Assembly (NCBI RefSeq): GCF_003602235.1
Contig: NZ_QZVS01000077.1
Location: forward strand, 1 to 64,000
DNA: 64,000 nt
Source: Cryobacterium melibiosiphilum
GTDB lineage: Bacteria; Actinomycetota; Actinomycetes; Actinomycetales; Microbacteriaceae
Reading direction: 5' to 3'
In this document: piece after piece, positions 17,010 to 25,713 of the stretch
Position numbering within the stretch: the first letter of the stretch is position 1
Layout: each line of letters starts with the position of its first letter
Made by a program: the position numbers and the translations under genes
The notes under the pieces: generated by a model
What the model saw: the letters and a program-made list of their open reading frames with translations, nothing else
Told to the model about the DNA's origin: nothing
Databases searched by the model: none

Positions 17010-17669
17010 ATGATCACGGATCCCACGCTCGGCCTGCGCGACCGAAAGCGCCTCGAAACGCGCGCCCGGCTCGAAGAGGCCGCCGTCACGCTGGTGCTGC
17101 GCGACGGCCTCGAGCAGACCACCGTCGACGCCATCAGCGATCTCGCTGACGTCTCGCCGCGCACGTTCTTCAACTATTTCGACAGTAAAGACAGCGCGAT
17201 CCTCGGGCTGCGCGAGATCGAGATCACCGTTGCCATGCTCGCGGAGACCATCGACCGCGCTGCGGCCGACGGGCTCGTCGACGCGGTTGTGCACCTGATC
17301 CTCGAGGTCATGGGCGCCCCGCTCACCCGGTCGACCATCAAGGAAGACCGGATGGAAATCGTGCGGCGTCACCCGCACCTCCTCGCCGGCCAGCTCGCGC
17401 AGTTCACCCAGATCGCGGCGCAACTCACCGAGGCCGTGCAGGTTCTGCTCGCCCGGGACCCGCGTTACGCGGGCCAGGGCGACGCCGATCGGGCGGCGTC
17501 CGCTGACCTGGTGCTGTCGCTCTGCGGTGGGGCCGTGCGCGCCGCGGTGAAGGAATGGGCGGCGGATGCCGCCGCCGTCAGAGCCCGCTTCGACACCGAG
17601 AGCACCAGCACAAGACTTGAACTTCGAGCAATTTCGCTCACCAGAGAGGTACTAGAAAAACTCAAATGA
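17010..17669 (+). CDS. TetR family regulator (likely repressor of the adjacent MFS exporter)
   Basis: A 219-residue protein. The N-terminal helix-turn-helix (about residues 15-60) reads ARLEEAAVTLVLRDGLEQTT, DAISDLADVSPRTFFNYFDSKDSAIL, a textbook TetR DNA-binding domain. The C-terminal ligand domain is not assignable. ATG 17010 is chosen because the sequence before it (to 16884) shows no domain and covers the operator-like repeat. GGGAG directly abuts the ATG, so ribosome spacing is poor. The gene overlaps the exporter start by ATGA (17666), giving one transcript and coupled translation, so the regulator very likely controls both. Confidence 0.88.
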   Translation: MITDPTLGLRDRKRLETRARLEEAAVTLVLRDGLEQTTVDAISDLADVSPRTFFNYFDSKDSAILGLREIEITVAMLAETIDRAAADGLVDAVVHLILEVMGAPLTRSTIKEDRMEIVRRHPHLLAGQLAQFTQIAAQLTEAVQVLLARDPRYAGQGDADRAASADLVLSLCGGAVRAAVKEWAADAAAVRARFDTESTSTRLELRAISLTREVLEKLK

Positions 17670-19348
17670 CCACCACACTCAACCGGGATGCCGCCCCCGC
17701 GTCGGCCCCCGCGGCCGCCGACCCGGGTGCCAAGCGCGGCATCCTGCTCGTCTTCGCCGGCCTCATGGTCACCATGCTGCTCGCCTCGCTCGACCAGACC
17801 ATTTTCAGCACCGCCCTGCCCACAATCGTCGGCGAGCTCAACGGCGTCGACCACATGCTCTGGGTCACCACGGCGTACATCCTCGCCTCCACGATCATGC
17901 TGCCGGTCTACGGCAAGCTCGGCGACCTGATCGGCCGCAAGGGCCTGTTCATCGGCGCGATCAGCATCTTCATTCTCGGCTCCGTCATCGGCGGCCTCGC
18001 GCCCGACATGACCTGGCTGATCATCGGCCGGGCCGTGCAGGGCCTCGGCGGCGGTGGCCTGATGATCCTCTCGCAGGCAATCATCGCCGACGTCGTTCCC
18101 GCCCGGGAACGTGGCAAGTACATGGGCATCATGGGCGGCGTGTTCGCGCTGTCGTCCGTGGCCGGTCCGCTGCTCGGCGGCTGGTTCACCGAGGGCATCG
18201 GCTGGCGCTGGGCGTTCTGGATGAACATCCCCCTCGGCGCGCTCGCCATCATCACGGCGGTCTTCTTCCTCCGGCTGCCCAAGGTCGACCACGCCAAGCC
18301 CACGCTCGACGTTGCCGGCATGGGCCTGCTCGCCCTCGCCTCGACCGGCCTCGTGCTCACCACGACCTGGGGCGGCACCACCTACGCCTGGGATTCCCTG
18401 CTCATCATCTCCCTGATCATCGGCACGATCGTCACCGCCGTGGCCTTCATCATGGTCGAGCGTCGCGCCGCCGAGCCGATCATGCCGCTGCACCTGTTCC
18501 GCGACCGCAACTTCACCCTCACCACGATCGCCGGGCTCATCACCGGCATCGCGATGTTCGGCGCCCTCGCCTACCTGCCGACCTACCTGCAGATGGTCAC
18601 CGGCGCGAACGCCACCGAGGCCGGGTTCCTGATGATCCCGATGATGGCCGCGCTGCTCATCAGCTCCATCGGCTCCGGCTGGCTGGTGTCCAAATTCGGC
18701 CGGTACAAGTGGATGCCCATCCTCGGCACGGTCATCGTGGCCGTCGCCCTGGTGCTGCTCTCGACCATGACGCCCACCCTCGAGACCTGGGTTCTCTGCA
18801 GCTATCTCGCCCTGATGGGTCTCGGACTCGGCCTCAGCATGCAGATTCTGATCCTGATCGTGCAGAACAGCTTCCCGAACTCCGAGGTCGGAACGGCGAC
18901 CGCGTCGAACAACTACTTCCGCCAGATCGGTGCCTCGATCGGATCCGCCGTGGTCGGCAGCCTGTTCGCCGCCCGCCTCACCGAACTGCTCACCGAGCGG
19001 ATGCCCGCCGGTGCCGCCGGTGGCGGCGACGCGAACTCCTTCACCCCGGCCATCGTGCAGGGCCTTCCGGATGCCGCCCGCCAGATCGTGATCAGCGGGT
19101 ACAACGACGCCCTCACGCCGGTGTTCCTCTACATGGTGCCGCTCGTGATCGTGGCCGTCATCCTGCTCTGCTTCGTGACGGAGAAGCCGCTCGCCACCAC
19201 CATCGAGCGCGACGGCGTGCCCGAAACCCGTGCGGTCGACGGCAACAGCAGCGTGCACCTGGCCGGTGCCGAGAAAGCGGATGCCGCCGCCTCTTCGGCC
19301 GCAGGCCCCACAGCATCCGCTGCCCCGGCTCACACGACCGCGGGCTAG
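17666..19348 (+). CDS. DHA2 family MFS multidrug transporter
   Basis: A 560-residue, 14-helix proton antiporter of the EmrB/QacA group. Marks are LLASLDQTIFSTALPTIVGELNG (TM1, motif D1 with the membrane Asp), GKLGDLIGRKGLF (motif A after TM2), VQGLGGGGLMILSQAIIADVVPARERG (motif B), GPLLGGWFTEGIGWRWAFWMNIPLG (motif C of exporters) and ASNNYFRQIGASIGSAVVGSLF late in the protein. It probably expels cationic or amphiphilic toxic compounds. The C-terminal 60 residues are an Ala-rich cytoplasmic tail. It is coupled to the upstream TetR gene and ends before a G-U-containing hairpin. Confidence 0.93.
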   Translation: MTTTLNRDAAPASAPAAADPGAKRGILLVFAGLMVTMLLASLDQTIFSTALPTIVGELNGVDHMLWVTTAYILASTIMLPVYGKLGDLIGRKGLFIGAISIFILGSVIGGLAPDMTWLIIGRAVQGLGGGGLMILSQAIIADVVPARERGKYMGIMGGVFALSSVAGPLLGGWFTEGIGWRWAFWMNIPLGALAIITAVFFLRLPKVDHAKPTLDVAGMGLLALASTGLVLTTTWGGTTYAWDSLLIISLIIGTIVTAVAFIMVERRAAEPIMPLHLFRDRNFTLTTIAGLITGIAMFGALAYLPTYLQMVTGANATEAGFLMIPMMAALLISSIGSGWLVSKFGRYKWMPILGTVIVAVALVLLSTMTPTLETWVLCSYLALMGLGLGLSMQILILIVQNSFPNSEVGTATASNNYFRQIGASIGSAVVGSLFAARLTELLTERMPAGAAGGGDANSFTPAIVQGLPDAARQIVISGYNDALTPVFLYMVPLVIVAVILLCFVTEKPLATTIERDGVPETRAVDGNSSVHLAGAEKADAAASSAAGPTASAAPAHTTAG

Positions 19349-19366
19349 GTACCCAGCGTCGACAGC

Positions 19367-19400
19367 TGCTCGTGTGCCTGCCACCGCAGGCGCACGAGCA
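19367..19400. repeat. Intergenic inverted repeat after the MFS gene
   Basis: TGCTCGTGTGCCTGC (19367-19381) pairs with GCAGGCGCACGAGCA (19386-19400) with one G-U-type mismatch and a 4-nt loop. It is probably a terminator for the exporter gene. The word TGCTCGTGCGCC recurs many times in the array at 27580-27795. Confidence 0.7.
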
Positions 19401-19414
19401 CCTGACGGCGCTGC

Positions 19415-19420
19415 TAGCGT
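19415..19420 (+). promoter_or_regulatory. -10 box of a leaderless transcript (leader peptide + EamA)
   Basis: TAGCGT, whose last T is seven bases before the ATG at 19427, the geometry of leaderless actinobacterial promoters. No convincing -35 is present; the region where it would lie is the hairpin arm ending at 19400. Confidence 0.45.
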
Positions 19421-19426
19421 GACACC

Positions 19427-19471
19427 ATGCGTGCATCCCGTTCACAGGCCCGATCCGGCGGTGCCCGGTGA
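19427..19471 (+). CDS. Putative 14-residue leader peptide upstream of EamA transporter
   Basis: ATG at 19427 opens a frame of 14 codons (MRASRSQARSGGAR) whose TGA (19469-19471) overlaps the GTG start of the transporter as GTGA. The peptide is strongly basic, with four Arg. A -10-like TAGCGT lies at leaderless distance. The arrangement would couple transporter translation to translation of the peptide. It may also be chance in GC-rich DNA; no homology is claimed. Confidence 0.4.
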   Translation: MRASRSQARSGGAR

Positions 19472-20370
19472 TCGGCGTCATCCTCGCGCTGACCTCGGCC
19501 GCGGCCTACGGCGTCAGCGACTTTCTCGGCGGGCTCGCCTCGCGGCGGGTGGCCGCCCTGCGGGTCATCCTGGTCTCGTATCCGCTGTCTGCGGTGATCG
19601 TCACCGTGCTCGCGGTGGTCGTCGGCGGCACGCCCTCCTGGCACGCGATGCTGTTCGGGGCGGCCTCGGGGCTCGCCCTGGCGCTGGCGATGTGGTGGTT
19701 CTACATCGCGCTCGCCGAGGGCCCGATGAGCGTCGTGTCGCCGATGACGGCGGTGCTCGTGGCCGGCATCCCGGTCATCGTCGGCGTGGCCCTGGGGGAG
19801 CGGCCGTCGGTCATCTCGTTCGTCGGGGTGGGCCTCGCGATCGTCGCCGTGCTGCTGGTCAGTCGTGAGCCGACGGATGCCGCGCCCGGCACTGACCCCG
19901 CGATCCCCGGCATGCTGGCGCCGGGCCACGTCGCTCTCGCTCCAGCCCCGCGCTTCACCCGGCGCGTGGCCTGGTTCACGATCGGCTCCGGCACCTTCTT
20001 CGCGCTCGCGTTCATCTTCGTGCACCAGATCGAGGCCGGCACCGGGCTGTGGCCGCTGGTCGCGTCGCGGGGCGTCGCATCCGTCATCGTGATTGCCGTG
20101 GCCGTCGCGACCCGACAGCATGGCCTGCTGCCGCGCGGCATTGTGGGCATTGCCGTGATCATTGCGCTGCTCGATGTGACCGCGAACGTGACGATGCTCT
20201 ACGCCTTCCAGGGCGGCCTGCTCTCTCTGGTCAGCGTGCTGATCGCGCTGTACCCGGCGGTGACCGTGCTGCTCGCGGTGCTCGTCCTGAAGGAGCGCGT
20301 CGGCCGTCTGCAGGTCGCCGGGATGGGCCTCGCTCTGGCGGCGATCGCGGCGATCGCCATCAACGGCTGA
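19468..20370 (+). CDS. EamA/DMT family transporter
   Basis: A 300-residue ten-helix transporter with two EamA halves. It begins with LALTSAAAYGVSDFLGGLASRR, a form seen in the actinobacterial group where helix 1 is followed by a GG turn. The first half ends LLVSREPTD, a 35-residue polar loop follows, and the second half starts FTIGSGTFFALAFIFVHQIEAG. The final helices carry LIALYPAVTVLLAVLVLKERVGRLQVAGMGLALAA, the usual EamA end with the acidic KERV turn. Substrate unknown. The GTG start is defined by overlap with the 14-codon leader; there is no Shine-Dalgarno of its own except GGCGGTG in the leader codons. Confidence 0.85.
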   Translation: MIGVILALTSAAAYGVSDFLGGLASRRVAALRVILVSYPLSAVIVTVLAVVVGGTPSWHAMLFGAASGLALALAMWWFYIALAEGPMSVVSPMTAVLVAGIPVIVGVALGERPSVISFVGVGLAIVAVLLVSREPTDAAPGTDPAIPGMLAPGHVALAPAPRFTRRVAWFTIGSGTFFALAFIFVHQIEAGTGLWPLVASRGVASVIVIAVAVATRQHGLLPRGIVGIAVIIALLDVTANVTMLYAFQGGLLSLVSVLIALYPAVTVLLAVLVLKERVGRLQVAGMGLALAAIAAIAING

Positions 20371-20479
20371 AACTCAGAAAAAAAATGTGTCGCCGGTGTC
20401 CTATCGGGCGGGGCCCGTTCGTTCCTAAAGTAGATCCATCATTCGATGGATCCCCACGAAAAACCGTGAAGGAGCAATC

Positions 20480-20902
20480 ATGCCCAGCTATGTCGCACTG
20501 ATCTACACGCCCGACGTCGATTGGAGTGCCCCCGAGTACGCCGGCGAAATGGCCGAATACGGCGCCTTTGGCGAAGCGGCCGCGAGCGTCATTCGTGGCG
20601 GCGCGGCGCTGTACCACACCCCCACCGCGACGACCGTGCGAGTCACCGGCGGCAAGGGCGGCGATGTCGTGCTCAGTGACGGCCCCTACGCCGAGACCAA
20701 GGAGGCGCTGACCGGGTTCTACCTGCTCGAGTGCACCGACCTCGACGAGGCGATCAGGGTCGCGGCCATGATCCCCGGGGCCTGGAGCGGCGCCGTCGAG
20801 GTGCGCCCGGCGCTGCCGATGACCGCGCCGCCGGAATCAGCAACGGCCGCGGAGGCGCCCGCGCACTCCTCGGACGCACGCCCGACGTCGGTCACCACCT
20901 GA
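20480..20902 (+). CDS. YCII-related (DGPF domain) protein
   Basis: A 140-residue protein. The YCII/DGPF domain (residues 1-115) has MPSYVALIYTPDVDW at the start, GGAALYHTPTATTVR in the middle and the signature SDGPYAETKEALTGFYLLEC, followed by DEAIRVAAMIPGAW. DGPF proteins are encoded next to ECF42 sigma factors, as here, and are regarded as their partners or targets; the biochemical role is unknown. It has a good GAAGGAG eight bases before ATG 20480. A 30-residue Pro/Ala/Thr tail is not part of the domain. The sigma gene starts one base after its stop. Confidence 0.9.
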   Translation: MPSYVALIYTPDVDWSAPEYAGEMAEYGAFGEAAASVIRGGAALYHTPTATTVRVTGGKGGDVVLSDGPYAETKEALTGFYLLECTDLDEAIRVAAMIPGAWSGAVEVRPALPMTAPPESATAAEAPAHSSDARPTSVTT

Positions 20903-20903
20903 G

Positions 20904-22184
20904 GTGAATGACCCCGGCGGCGACCCGGCAGTCCCGCCCGCCCCGCACCTCGGCGAGCCCACGGCTCCGGTCGAGGTGCGGGGGCTCGCCGAGGTGCTGC
21001 GGCGCGAGCGGCGGCAGGTGCTCGCCTCGCTCACCCGGCTCACCGGCAACCTCGACCTCGCCGAAGACGCCGTGCAGGAGGCATCGATCATCGCCCTCGC
21101 GACCTGGCCGCGCACCGGCCTGCCGCCGAACCCGCGCGCGTGGCTGATCGTCGCCGCCAAACACCGGGCGATCGACGAGCTGCGCCGCGAGGCCGCCCGG
21201 CCCGGCAAGGAAAAGGAGGCGATCACCCTGGCCCTGCACCAAGCCCCCGACGACTTTCCGGTCGGGGTGCTGCGCGACGACCAGTTGCGCCTGATCTTCA
21301 CCTGCTGCCACCCCGCGCTCGCGCCCGAGGCCCAGGTCGCGCTGAGCCTGCGTGTGCTCTGCGGCCTCAGCGTCGCCGAGGTCGCCGGGCTGCTGCTGGT
21401 GCCGGAGGCGACCATGTCCAAACGCCTGACGCGGGCGCGCGGCAAGATCGCGGCCGCGGGCATCCGCTACCGGGTGCCCGATGCGGCCGAGCTGCCCGAG
21501 CGGATGCGCCAGGTCGCCACGACCGTGTTTCTGCTGTTCACCGAGGGGTACGCCTCGCGCTCCGCCGGCCTGCACGAACGGCGCCAGCTCGCCGAGGAGG
21601 CCGTGCGGCTCGGCCGGTTGCTCGTGGCGCTGCTGCCGGGAGAGGCCGTGCTCGAGGGGCTGCTCGCGACGATGCTGCTGCAGCACTCCCGCCGGGAGGC
21701 CCGTTTCGACGCCGCCGGGGACATCGTGCTGCTCGCCGACCAAGACCGTGCCCGGTGGGATCGGGCGCTCGCCGCCGAGGGCGTGACCCGGGCGGCCGAG
21801 GCCATTCGCCTGAGCAGCGTCGTGCCCGAACGGTTCGCGGTCGTCGCGGCGATCGCCGCCTGCCACGCCCTCGCAGCGGATGCCGCCGCCACCGACTGGC
21901 GCTCCATCGTCGCCTGGTACGACGTGCTGGTTGTGCTGGATCCGAGTCCCGTCGTGCGACTCAACCGGGCCGCGGCCGTCGCCGAGAGCGGGGAGGCGGC
22001 GCTCGCGCTCGCCGAGGTGGAGGCGCTGACGGGGCTGGAGGGGTACTTCTGGTGGCACGCGAGCCGCGCGGAACTGTTGCGGCGGCTCGGGCGGCGGGAG
22101 GAGGCATCCGCTGCCGCGGTCGTCGCCGCGGGCCTCACCGAGAGCGCCGCCCAGCGCCGCCTGCTGGCCCGCCGCTACCCCTAG
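20904..22184 (+). CDS. ECF42-type RNA polymerase sigma factor with C-terminal extension
   Basis: A 426-residue sigma factor. Sigma-2 (about 25-95) contains RRERRQVLASLTRLTGNLDLAEDAVQEA and the -10-recognising part RAWLIVAAKHRAIDELRRE. Sigma-4 (about 130-195) has LRVLCGLSVAEVAGLLLVPEATMSKRLTRARGKI. The remaining 230 residues form a helical TPR-like extension with VFLLFTEGY and AIRLSSVVPE, and a late VRLNRAAAVAESGEAALAL. This extension and the DGPF gene upstream define group ECF42, which has no classical anti-sigma factor. GTG 20904 follows the DGPF stop directly with GAGGTG, so the two are coupled. Confidence 0.92.
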   Translation: MNDPGGDPAVPPAPHLGEPTAPVEVRGLAEVLRRERRQVLASLTRLTGNLDLAEDAVQEASIIALATWPRTGLPPNPRAWLIVAAKHRAIDELRREAARPGKEKEAITLALHQAPDDFPVGVLRDDQLRLIFTCCHPALAPEAQVALSLRVLCGLSVAEVAGLLLVPEATMSKRLTRARGKIAAAGIRYRVPDAAELPERMRQVATTVFLLFTEGYASRSAGLHERRQLAEEAVRLGRLLVALLPGEAVLEGLLATMLLQHSRREARFDAAGDIVLLADQDRARWDRALAAEGVTRAAEAIRLSSVVPERFAVVAAIAACHALAADAAATDWRSIVAWYDVLVVLDPSPVVRLNRAAAVAESGEAALALAEVEALTGLEGYFWWHASRAELLRRLGRREEASAAAVVAAGLTESAAQRRLLARRYP

Positions 22185-22260
22185 CGGGATAAGTCAGGGG
22201 CGCCAGGGACGAGGGTCGGTGGCTTTCGGGATGTCCTACCTGGCCGCCGGAGTGCCCGGC

Positions 22261-22397
22261 GCGAGTGGGCGCACATGGCCCCATGGCTGACGCGAGTGGG
22301 CGCAAATGGCCCCATGGGTCGCCTTCAAGGGGCGATATGCGCCCACTCGCGAAGCTAGCGTGGACCTCATGGGGCGATCGATATGCGCCCACTCGCG
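22261..22397. repeat. Four-unit modular inverted repeat between ECF42 and purQ
   Basis: Units: plus 22261-22285 and 22291-22316 (GCGAGTGGGCGCA then ATGGCCCCATG); minus 22326-22351 and 22368-22397 (GGGGCGAT then ATGCGCCCACTCGCG). The inner two units pair as one long hairpin whose tip (GCCCC, ATGGGTCGCCTTCAA, GGGGC) closely matches the tips of the arrays at 37.9 and 50.9 kb, though the stem sequence is different. The 236-bp gap between the converging genes holds nothing else that I can see. Confidence 0.9.
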
Positions 22398-22420
22398 CCG
22401 CGAGCGTCCTGCGAGGGGCG

Positions 22421-23116
22421 CTACGCGGTGACGAGGGTGCGGGCGATGACCGAGGTGAAGAACGTGAGGCCGTCGACCCCGCTCGACATGGCCTCGGCGG
22501 TGTCGGGGCCGAACCCGGCCTCGACGGCGTGCTCGGGGTGCGGCATGAGGCCCACGACGTTGCCGCGAGCGTTGGTGACGCCGGCGATGTCGTTCTGGGA
22601 CCCGTTCGGGTTGCCGAGGTAACGGGCGATGATGCGGCCCTCACCCTCGAGGCGTGCGAGGGTCTCGGCGGAGGCCATGAAGGAGCCTTCGCCGTTCTTC
22701 AGCGGGATGGTGATCTCCTGGTTGGACGTGAAACCGGTCGTCCAGTCGCTCGTCACGTTCTCGATGCGCAGACTCTGGTCGCGGCAGATGAACCGGCCCT
22801 GTTCGTTGCGGATCAGGCCGCCCTCGAGCAGGTGCGCCTCGGTCAGCATCTGGAAGCCGTTGCAGATTCCGAGCACGGGCATGCCGCCGTTGGCTGCGTC
22901 GATGACCTCGGCCATGATCGGCGAGAGGCTCGCGATCGCACCGGCGCGCAGGTAGTCGCCGTAGCTGAATCCGCCCGGCAGCACGAGGGCGTCGACGCCG
23001 TGCAGGTCGTGCTCGCCGTGCCAGAGGGCGACGGGCTCGGCGCCGGCGAGGCGGATCGCGCGCTGGGCATCCCGGTCGTCGAGCGATCCGGGAAAGGTGA
23101 CGACGCCGATGCGCAC
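22421..23116 (-). CDS. purQ: Phosphoribosylformylglycinamidine synthase subunit PurQ
   Basis: The 231-residue glutaminase subunit of FGAM synthetase. It is a class I amidotransferase with [17 protein letters not shown] at the start, [17 protein letters not shown], nucleophilic Cys in [14 protein letters not shown], and the His-Glu pair in [11 protein letters not shown]. It feeds ammonia to PurL. The GTG start shares one base with the purS stop (TAGTG on the gene strand), so the two are coupled. Confidence 0.96.
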   Translation of the reverse strand: MRIGVVTFPGSLDDRDAQRAIRLAGAEPVALWHGEHDLHGVDALVLPGGFSYGDYLRAGAIASLSPIMAEVIDAANGGMPVLGICNGFQMLTEAHLLEGGLIRNEQGRFICRDQSLRIENVTSDWTTGFTSNQEITIPLKNGEGSFMASAETLARLEGEGRIIARYLGNPNGSQNDIAGVTNARGNVVGLMPHPEHAVEAGFGPDTAEAMSSGVDGLTFFTSVIARTLVTA

Positions 23117-23382
23117 TAGTTGACCGCCGCGGCAGTCTCGACGACGTGGATTCCCACGACGTCTTCGATCACGGAGTTGGAGAGCACGCTGTCGGCGAGC
23201 TCGGCGACGGCGGCGAGGGCCGCGGCATCCGCCGGACCGTCGACGGTGATTTCGAAACGCTTGCCGACGCGCACGGCACTGAACTGGGTCTGGCCCAGGC
23301 GGCCGAGGGCGCGGGCGACAGCCTTGCCCTGCGGGTCCAGCAGCTCGGCCTTGGGCATAACTTCAACGACGATTACAGACAC
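23116..23382 (-). CDS. purS: Phosphoribosylformylglycinamidine synthase subunit PurS
   Basis: An 88-residue small subunit that docks PurQ on Pur[41 protein letters not shown] is the family core and is complete here, and VVETAAAVN ends the chain. GTG 23382 has GGAG at normal spacing. Nothing in the 80 bp upstream toward kynU identifies its promoter. Confidence 0.95.
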   Translation of the reverse strand: MSVIVVEVMPKAELLDPQGKAVARALGRLGQTQFSAVRVGKRFEITVDGPADAAALAAVAELADSVLSNSVIEDVVGIHVVETAAAVN

Positions 23383-23461
23383 GGTGCACTCCAGAAAGGC
23401 TCGAGGTGGATTCCCTGATTCTACAGGTCTGCGTTTCTCCAGGTCTGCGTTCGCTGTCTGT

Positions 23462-24760
23462 TCAGGCCGCTCCGCCGCTCTGCCCGATCAGGATGCCGCG
23501 CAGCACGTCCCGAATCGCGGCGACTCCTTCGTAGGTCTCCACGAAGCTCGTGCTGAGCGGAGCCATCCCGATGCGCAGGCCGTCGGGCGCCCGAAAGTCG
23601 GGGATCACGTCGTTCGCCCACAGAATCGTGGTCACCTGCCGCATCGCCGGGTGGTTGATCGTGACGTGCCCGCCGCGGTGGGTGCTTTCCCGGGGTGAGG
23701 CGACGGTGACGCCCATCGGCGCGAGCCAGTCGTCGACCAGGGTGAGGGCGAATTCGGTCAGCGCGACCGACTTGGCGCGCACCTCGGCGATCGTCGCCTG
23801 CTCGATCATGGCAATCGTGTCCTGCATCGCGAGCATGCCCACCACCGCGGGCGTGCCGCTCATGAAGCGACGGATGCCCGTGGCCGGCACGTATCCCGGC
23901 CCCATCAGGAAAATATCCTTGGTTCCCATCCAGCCCTGGATCGGCTGCGCCAGCACGTCCTGCAGGTCGCGGTGCACATACCCGAAGGCCGGAGCGCCCG
24001 GCCCGCCGCTGAGGTACTTGTAGGAGCAGCCGACGGCGAGGTCCACGTCGCAGAGGTCGAGCTCGACTGGAACCGAACCGACGGAGTGGCTGAGGTCCCA
24101 GAGCACGAGGGCGTCCTGGGTGTGGGCGACCCGGGTGATCGTCTTCATGTCGGCGAGAAAACCGGAGCGATAGGCGACGTGGCTGAGCAGCACGAGGGCG
24201 GTGTTCGGGCCTACGACCGCGCGCACCTGCTCCGGCGTGACGCCCGCCGCGGGATCGCTGGTAATCCAGCGCAGGGTGAGGCCGCGTTCGGCGGCGATGC
24301 CCTCGAGGATGTACCGGTCGGTGGGGAAATTGTCGCTGTCGAGCACGATCTCGGTGCGTCCGGGGCGGGCATCCACGGCGGCGCGGGCGAGCTTGTAGAG
24401 CAGCACGGTCGTGGAATCGCCGACGAAGACCTGCCCGGGCCCGGCGCCGAGCGCCGCCCGGCCGAGGTCGTCACCGATGCGCAGCGGCAGCTCCATCCAT
24501 TCGTCGTCCCAGCCGCGGATCAGCCGGGTGCCCCACGCCCCGGTGATGAACGCGGCGATGCGCTCGGCGGCCGCCGTGGTCGGGCGGCCGAGGGAGTTGC
24601 CATCGAGGTAGGCGATTGGGTTGGGAAGCGGTGCTGACGGGTCGTCGCTCTCGGCCCTGGTGCCGATGAAGCGCGCGCGGTAGTGCCCGAGCCCGTCGAT
24701 GCGGTCCTGTCGACGGGCGAACGCGAGGTGACTGTCGGTGAGCGGGGCGGTCGGGGTCAT
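23462..24760 (-). CDS. kynU: Kynureninase
   Basis: A 432-residue PLP enzyme cleaving L-kynurenine to anthranilate and alanine. The fold-type I signature is complete: YLDGNSLGRPT at the N-terminus, VFVGDSTTVLLYKL (phosphate binding), LVLWDLSHSVGSVPVEL with the PLP Asp, and CSYKYLSGGPGAPAF carrying the Schiff-base Lys. FMSGTPAVVGM and RIGMAPLSTSFVETYEGV close the active site. ATG 24760 overlaps the amidohydrolase stop by 4 bp. It is the last gene of a three-gene operon, so the probable output is anthranilate plus Ala rather than quinolinate; no kynurenine monooxygenase is present here. Confidence 0.96.
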   Translation of the reverse strand: MTPTAPLTDSHLAFARRQDRIDGLGHYRARFIGTRAESDDPSAPLPNPIAYLDGNSLGRPTTAAAERIAAFITGAWGTRLIRGWDDEWMELPLRIGDDLGRAALGAGPGQVFVGDSTTVLLYKLARAAVDARPGRTEIVLDSDNFPTDRYILEGIAAERGLTLRWITSDPAAGVTPEQVRAVVGPNTALVLLSHVAYRSGFLADMKTITRVAHTQDALVLWDLSHSVGSVPVELDLCDVDLAVGCSYKYLSGGPGAPAFGYVHRDLQDVLAQPIQGWMGTKDIFLMGPGYVPATGIRRFMSGTPAVVGMLAMQDTIAMIEQATIAEVRAKSVALTEFALTLVDDWLAPMGVTVASPRESTHRGGHVTINHPAMRQVTTILWANDVIPDFRAPDGLRIGMAPLSTSFVETYEGVAAIRDVLRGILIGQSGGAA

Positions 24761-25713
24761 CGGAGAGCCTCTCGGGCGGCGGGGGTGGCAGGGCTGGACA
24801 GTGTTGTGGGGATGGGCAGGGGGCCGGCAACGCTGCGGGCGGTGCCGAGCCAGTCGGTGAAAGCCTGCGGCTCGGCAGGCTGTGGGCCGATGAGTCGAGT
24901 GTGGCGCACGGCCGGGCCCCAGTCGATGCCGAGCGCTGGTTCTGCGCCCCCGGCGCCGTCGGTGAGGGCCGCGATCACGGCATCCGGTGACAAACCGGCG
25001 GTCAGCAGCGCACGGATCTCCCGCGGATTGACCCCGACGGGCAACGGCCCGTTGCCGAGGTCGGTGCCGTAGAGCACCCGACCGCCCCGGGCATGAAAGC
25101 GGCGCAGGTTGTCGACCGCCGCGTCGAACTCACGGGCCGGGCGGCCCCAGCCGTGGATGTCGAGGGTGCTGATCCAGGTCAGGCGGGCTGCCATCGCGCC
25201 GATCAGATCGTCGCCCAGCCGCTCGCTGAACGGCGTGTGTGCGAACGCGTCGACGCCGGCCTCGAACGCGCGCTGGGCCTGGCCGTGGCCCTGCGCGTGC
25301 ACGACCACGGCGACCCCCTGAGTATGGGCGTGGGCGACGATCGCGGCGAGCACCGTGTCGGAGAAGACCGGTCCGGCATCCGAATTCAGGGTGATTTTCA
25401 CCACGGATGCGCCGCCCGCGAGCTGCAGATCGACCGCGGCTGTCGCATCCGTCGCTCCGGCAGTGCTGGTGACCTGGAAGACGCTGCCGGGCGGTGCCCA
25501 GGGCGCCCGGCTCGGGTAACCACCCGGGGCGGTGAGCAGTTGCCCGGCACCGCGGATCACGGGTGAAGGCCCCACGCCCGCGCCGAGCGGCCAGCCGCCG
25601 AGGTCGAGCACCCGGCTGATGCCGCCGGCCAGCAGCGCGGCCGGACCGGCCGCATCCGTCAGGGCCAGGTGAACGTGGGCGTCGAGGAACCCCGGCAGCG
25701 CGGTGTCGGTCAT
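24757..25713 (-). CDS. Metal-dependent amidohydrolase, candidate N-formylkynurenine formamidase
   Basis: A 318-residue TIM-barrel amidohydrolase with a full metal-ligand set by eye: H13-x-H15 in DAHVHL, Lys 106 in VVKITL, His 139 in VVVHAQGH, His 159 in FAHTPFS and Asp 218 in YGTDLG. It overlaps kynA and kynU by 4 bp at each end. The pathway between those two enzymes needs hydrolysis of the formamide of N-formylkynurenine, and neither a KynB-type cyclase-like nor an alpha/beta-hydrolase formamidase is encoded nearby. The formamidase role is therefore inferred from context; the family itself (imidazolonepropionase-like) hydrolyses many amides. Confidence 0.8.
   Translation of the reverse strand: MTDTALPGFLDAHVHLALTDAAGPAALLAGGISRVLDLGGWPLGAGVGPSPVIRGAGQLLTAPGGYPSRAPWAPPGSVFQVTSTAGATDATAAVDLQLAGGASVVKITLNSDAGPVFSDTVLAAIVAHAHTQGVAVVVHAQGHGQAQRAFEAGVDAFAHTPFSERLGDDLIGAMAARLTWISTLDIHGWGRPAREFDAAVDNLRRFHARGGRVLYGTDLGNGPLPVGVNPREIRALLTAGLSPDAVIAALTDGAGGAEPALGIDWGPAVRHTRLIGPQPAEPQAFTDWLGTARSVAGPLPIPTTLSSPATPAAREALR

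Noticed and set aside
17465-19384. 639-codon antisense frame over the MFS gene
   Set aside because: His/Asp/Gly-rich nonsense composition and no domain; explained by the codon use of the transporter.
22185-22420. Small gene between ECF42 and purQ
   Set aside because: All open frames there are read through the palindromic units and lack starts with ribosome sites.
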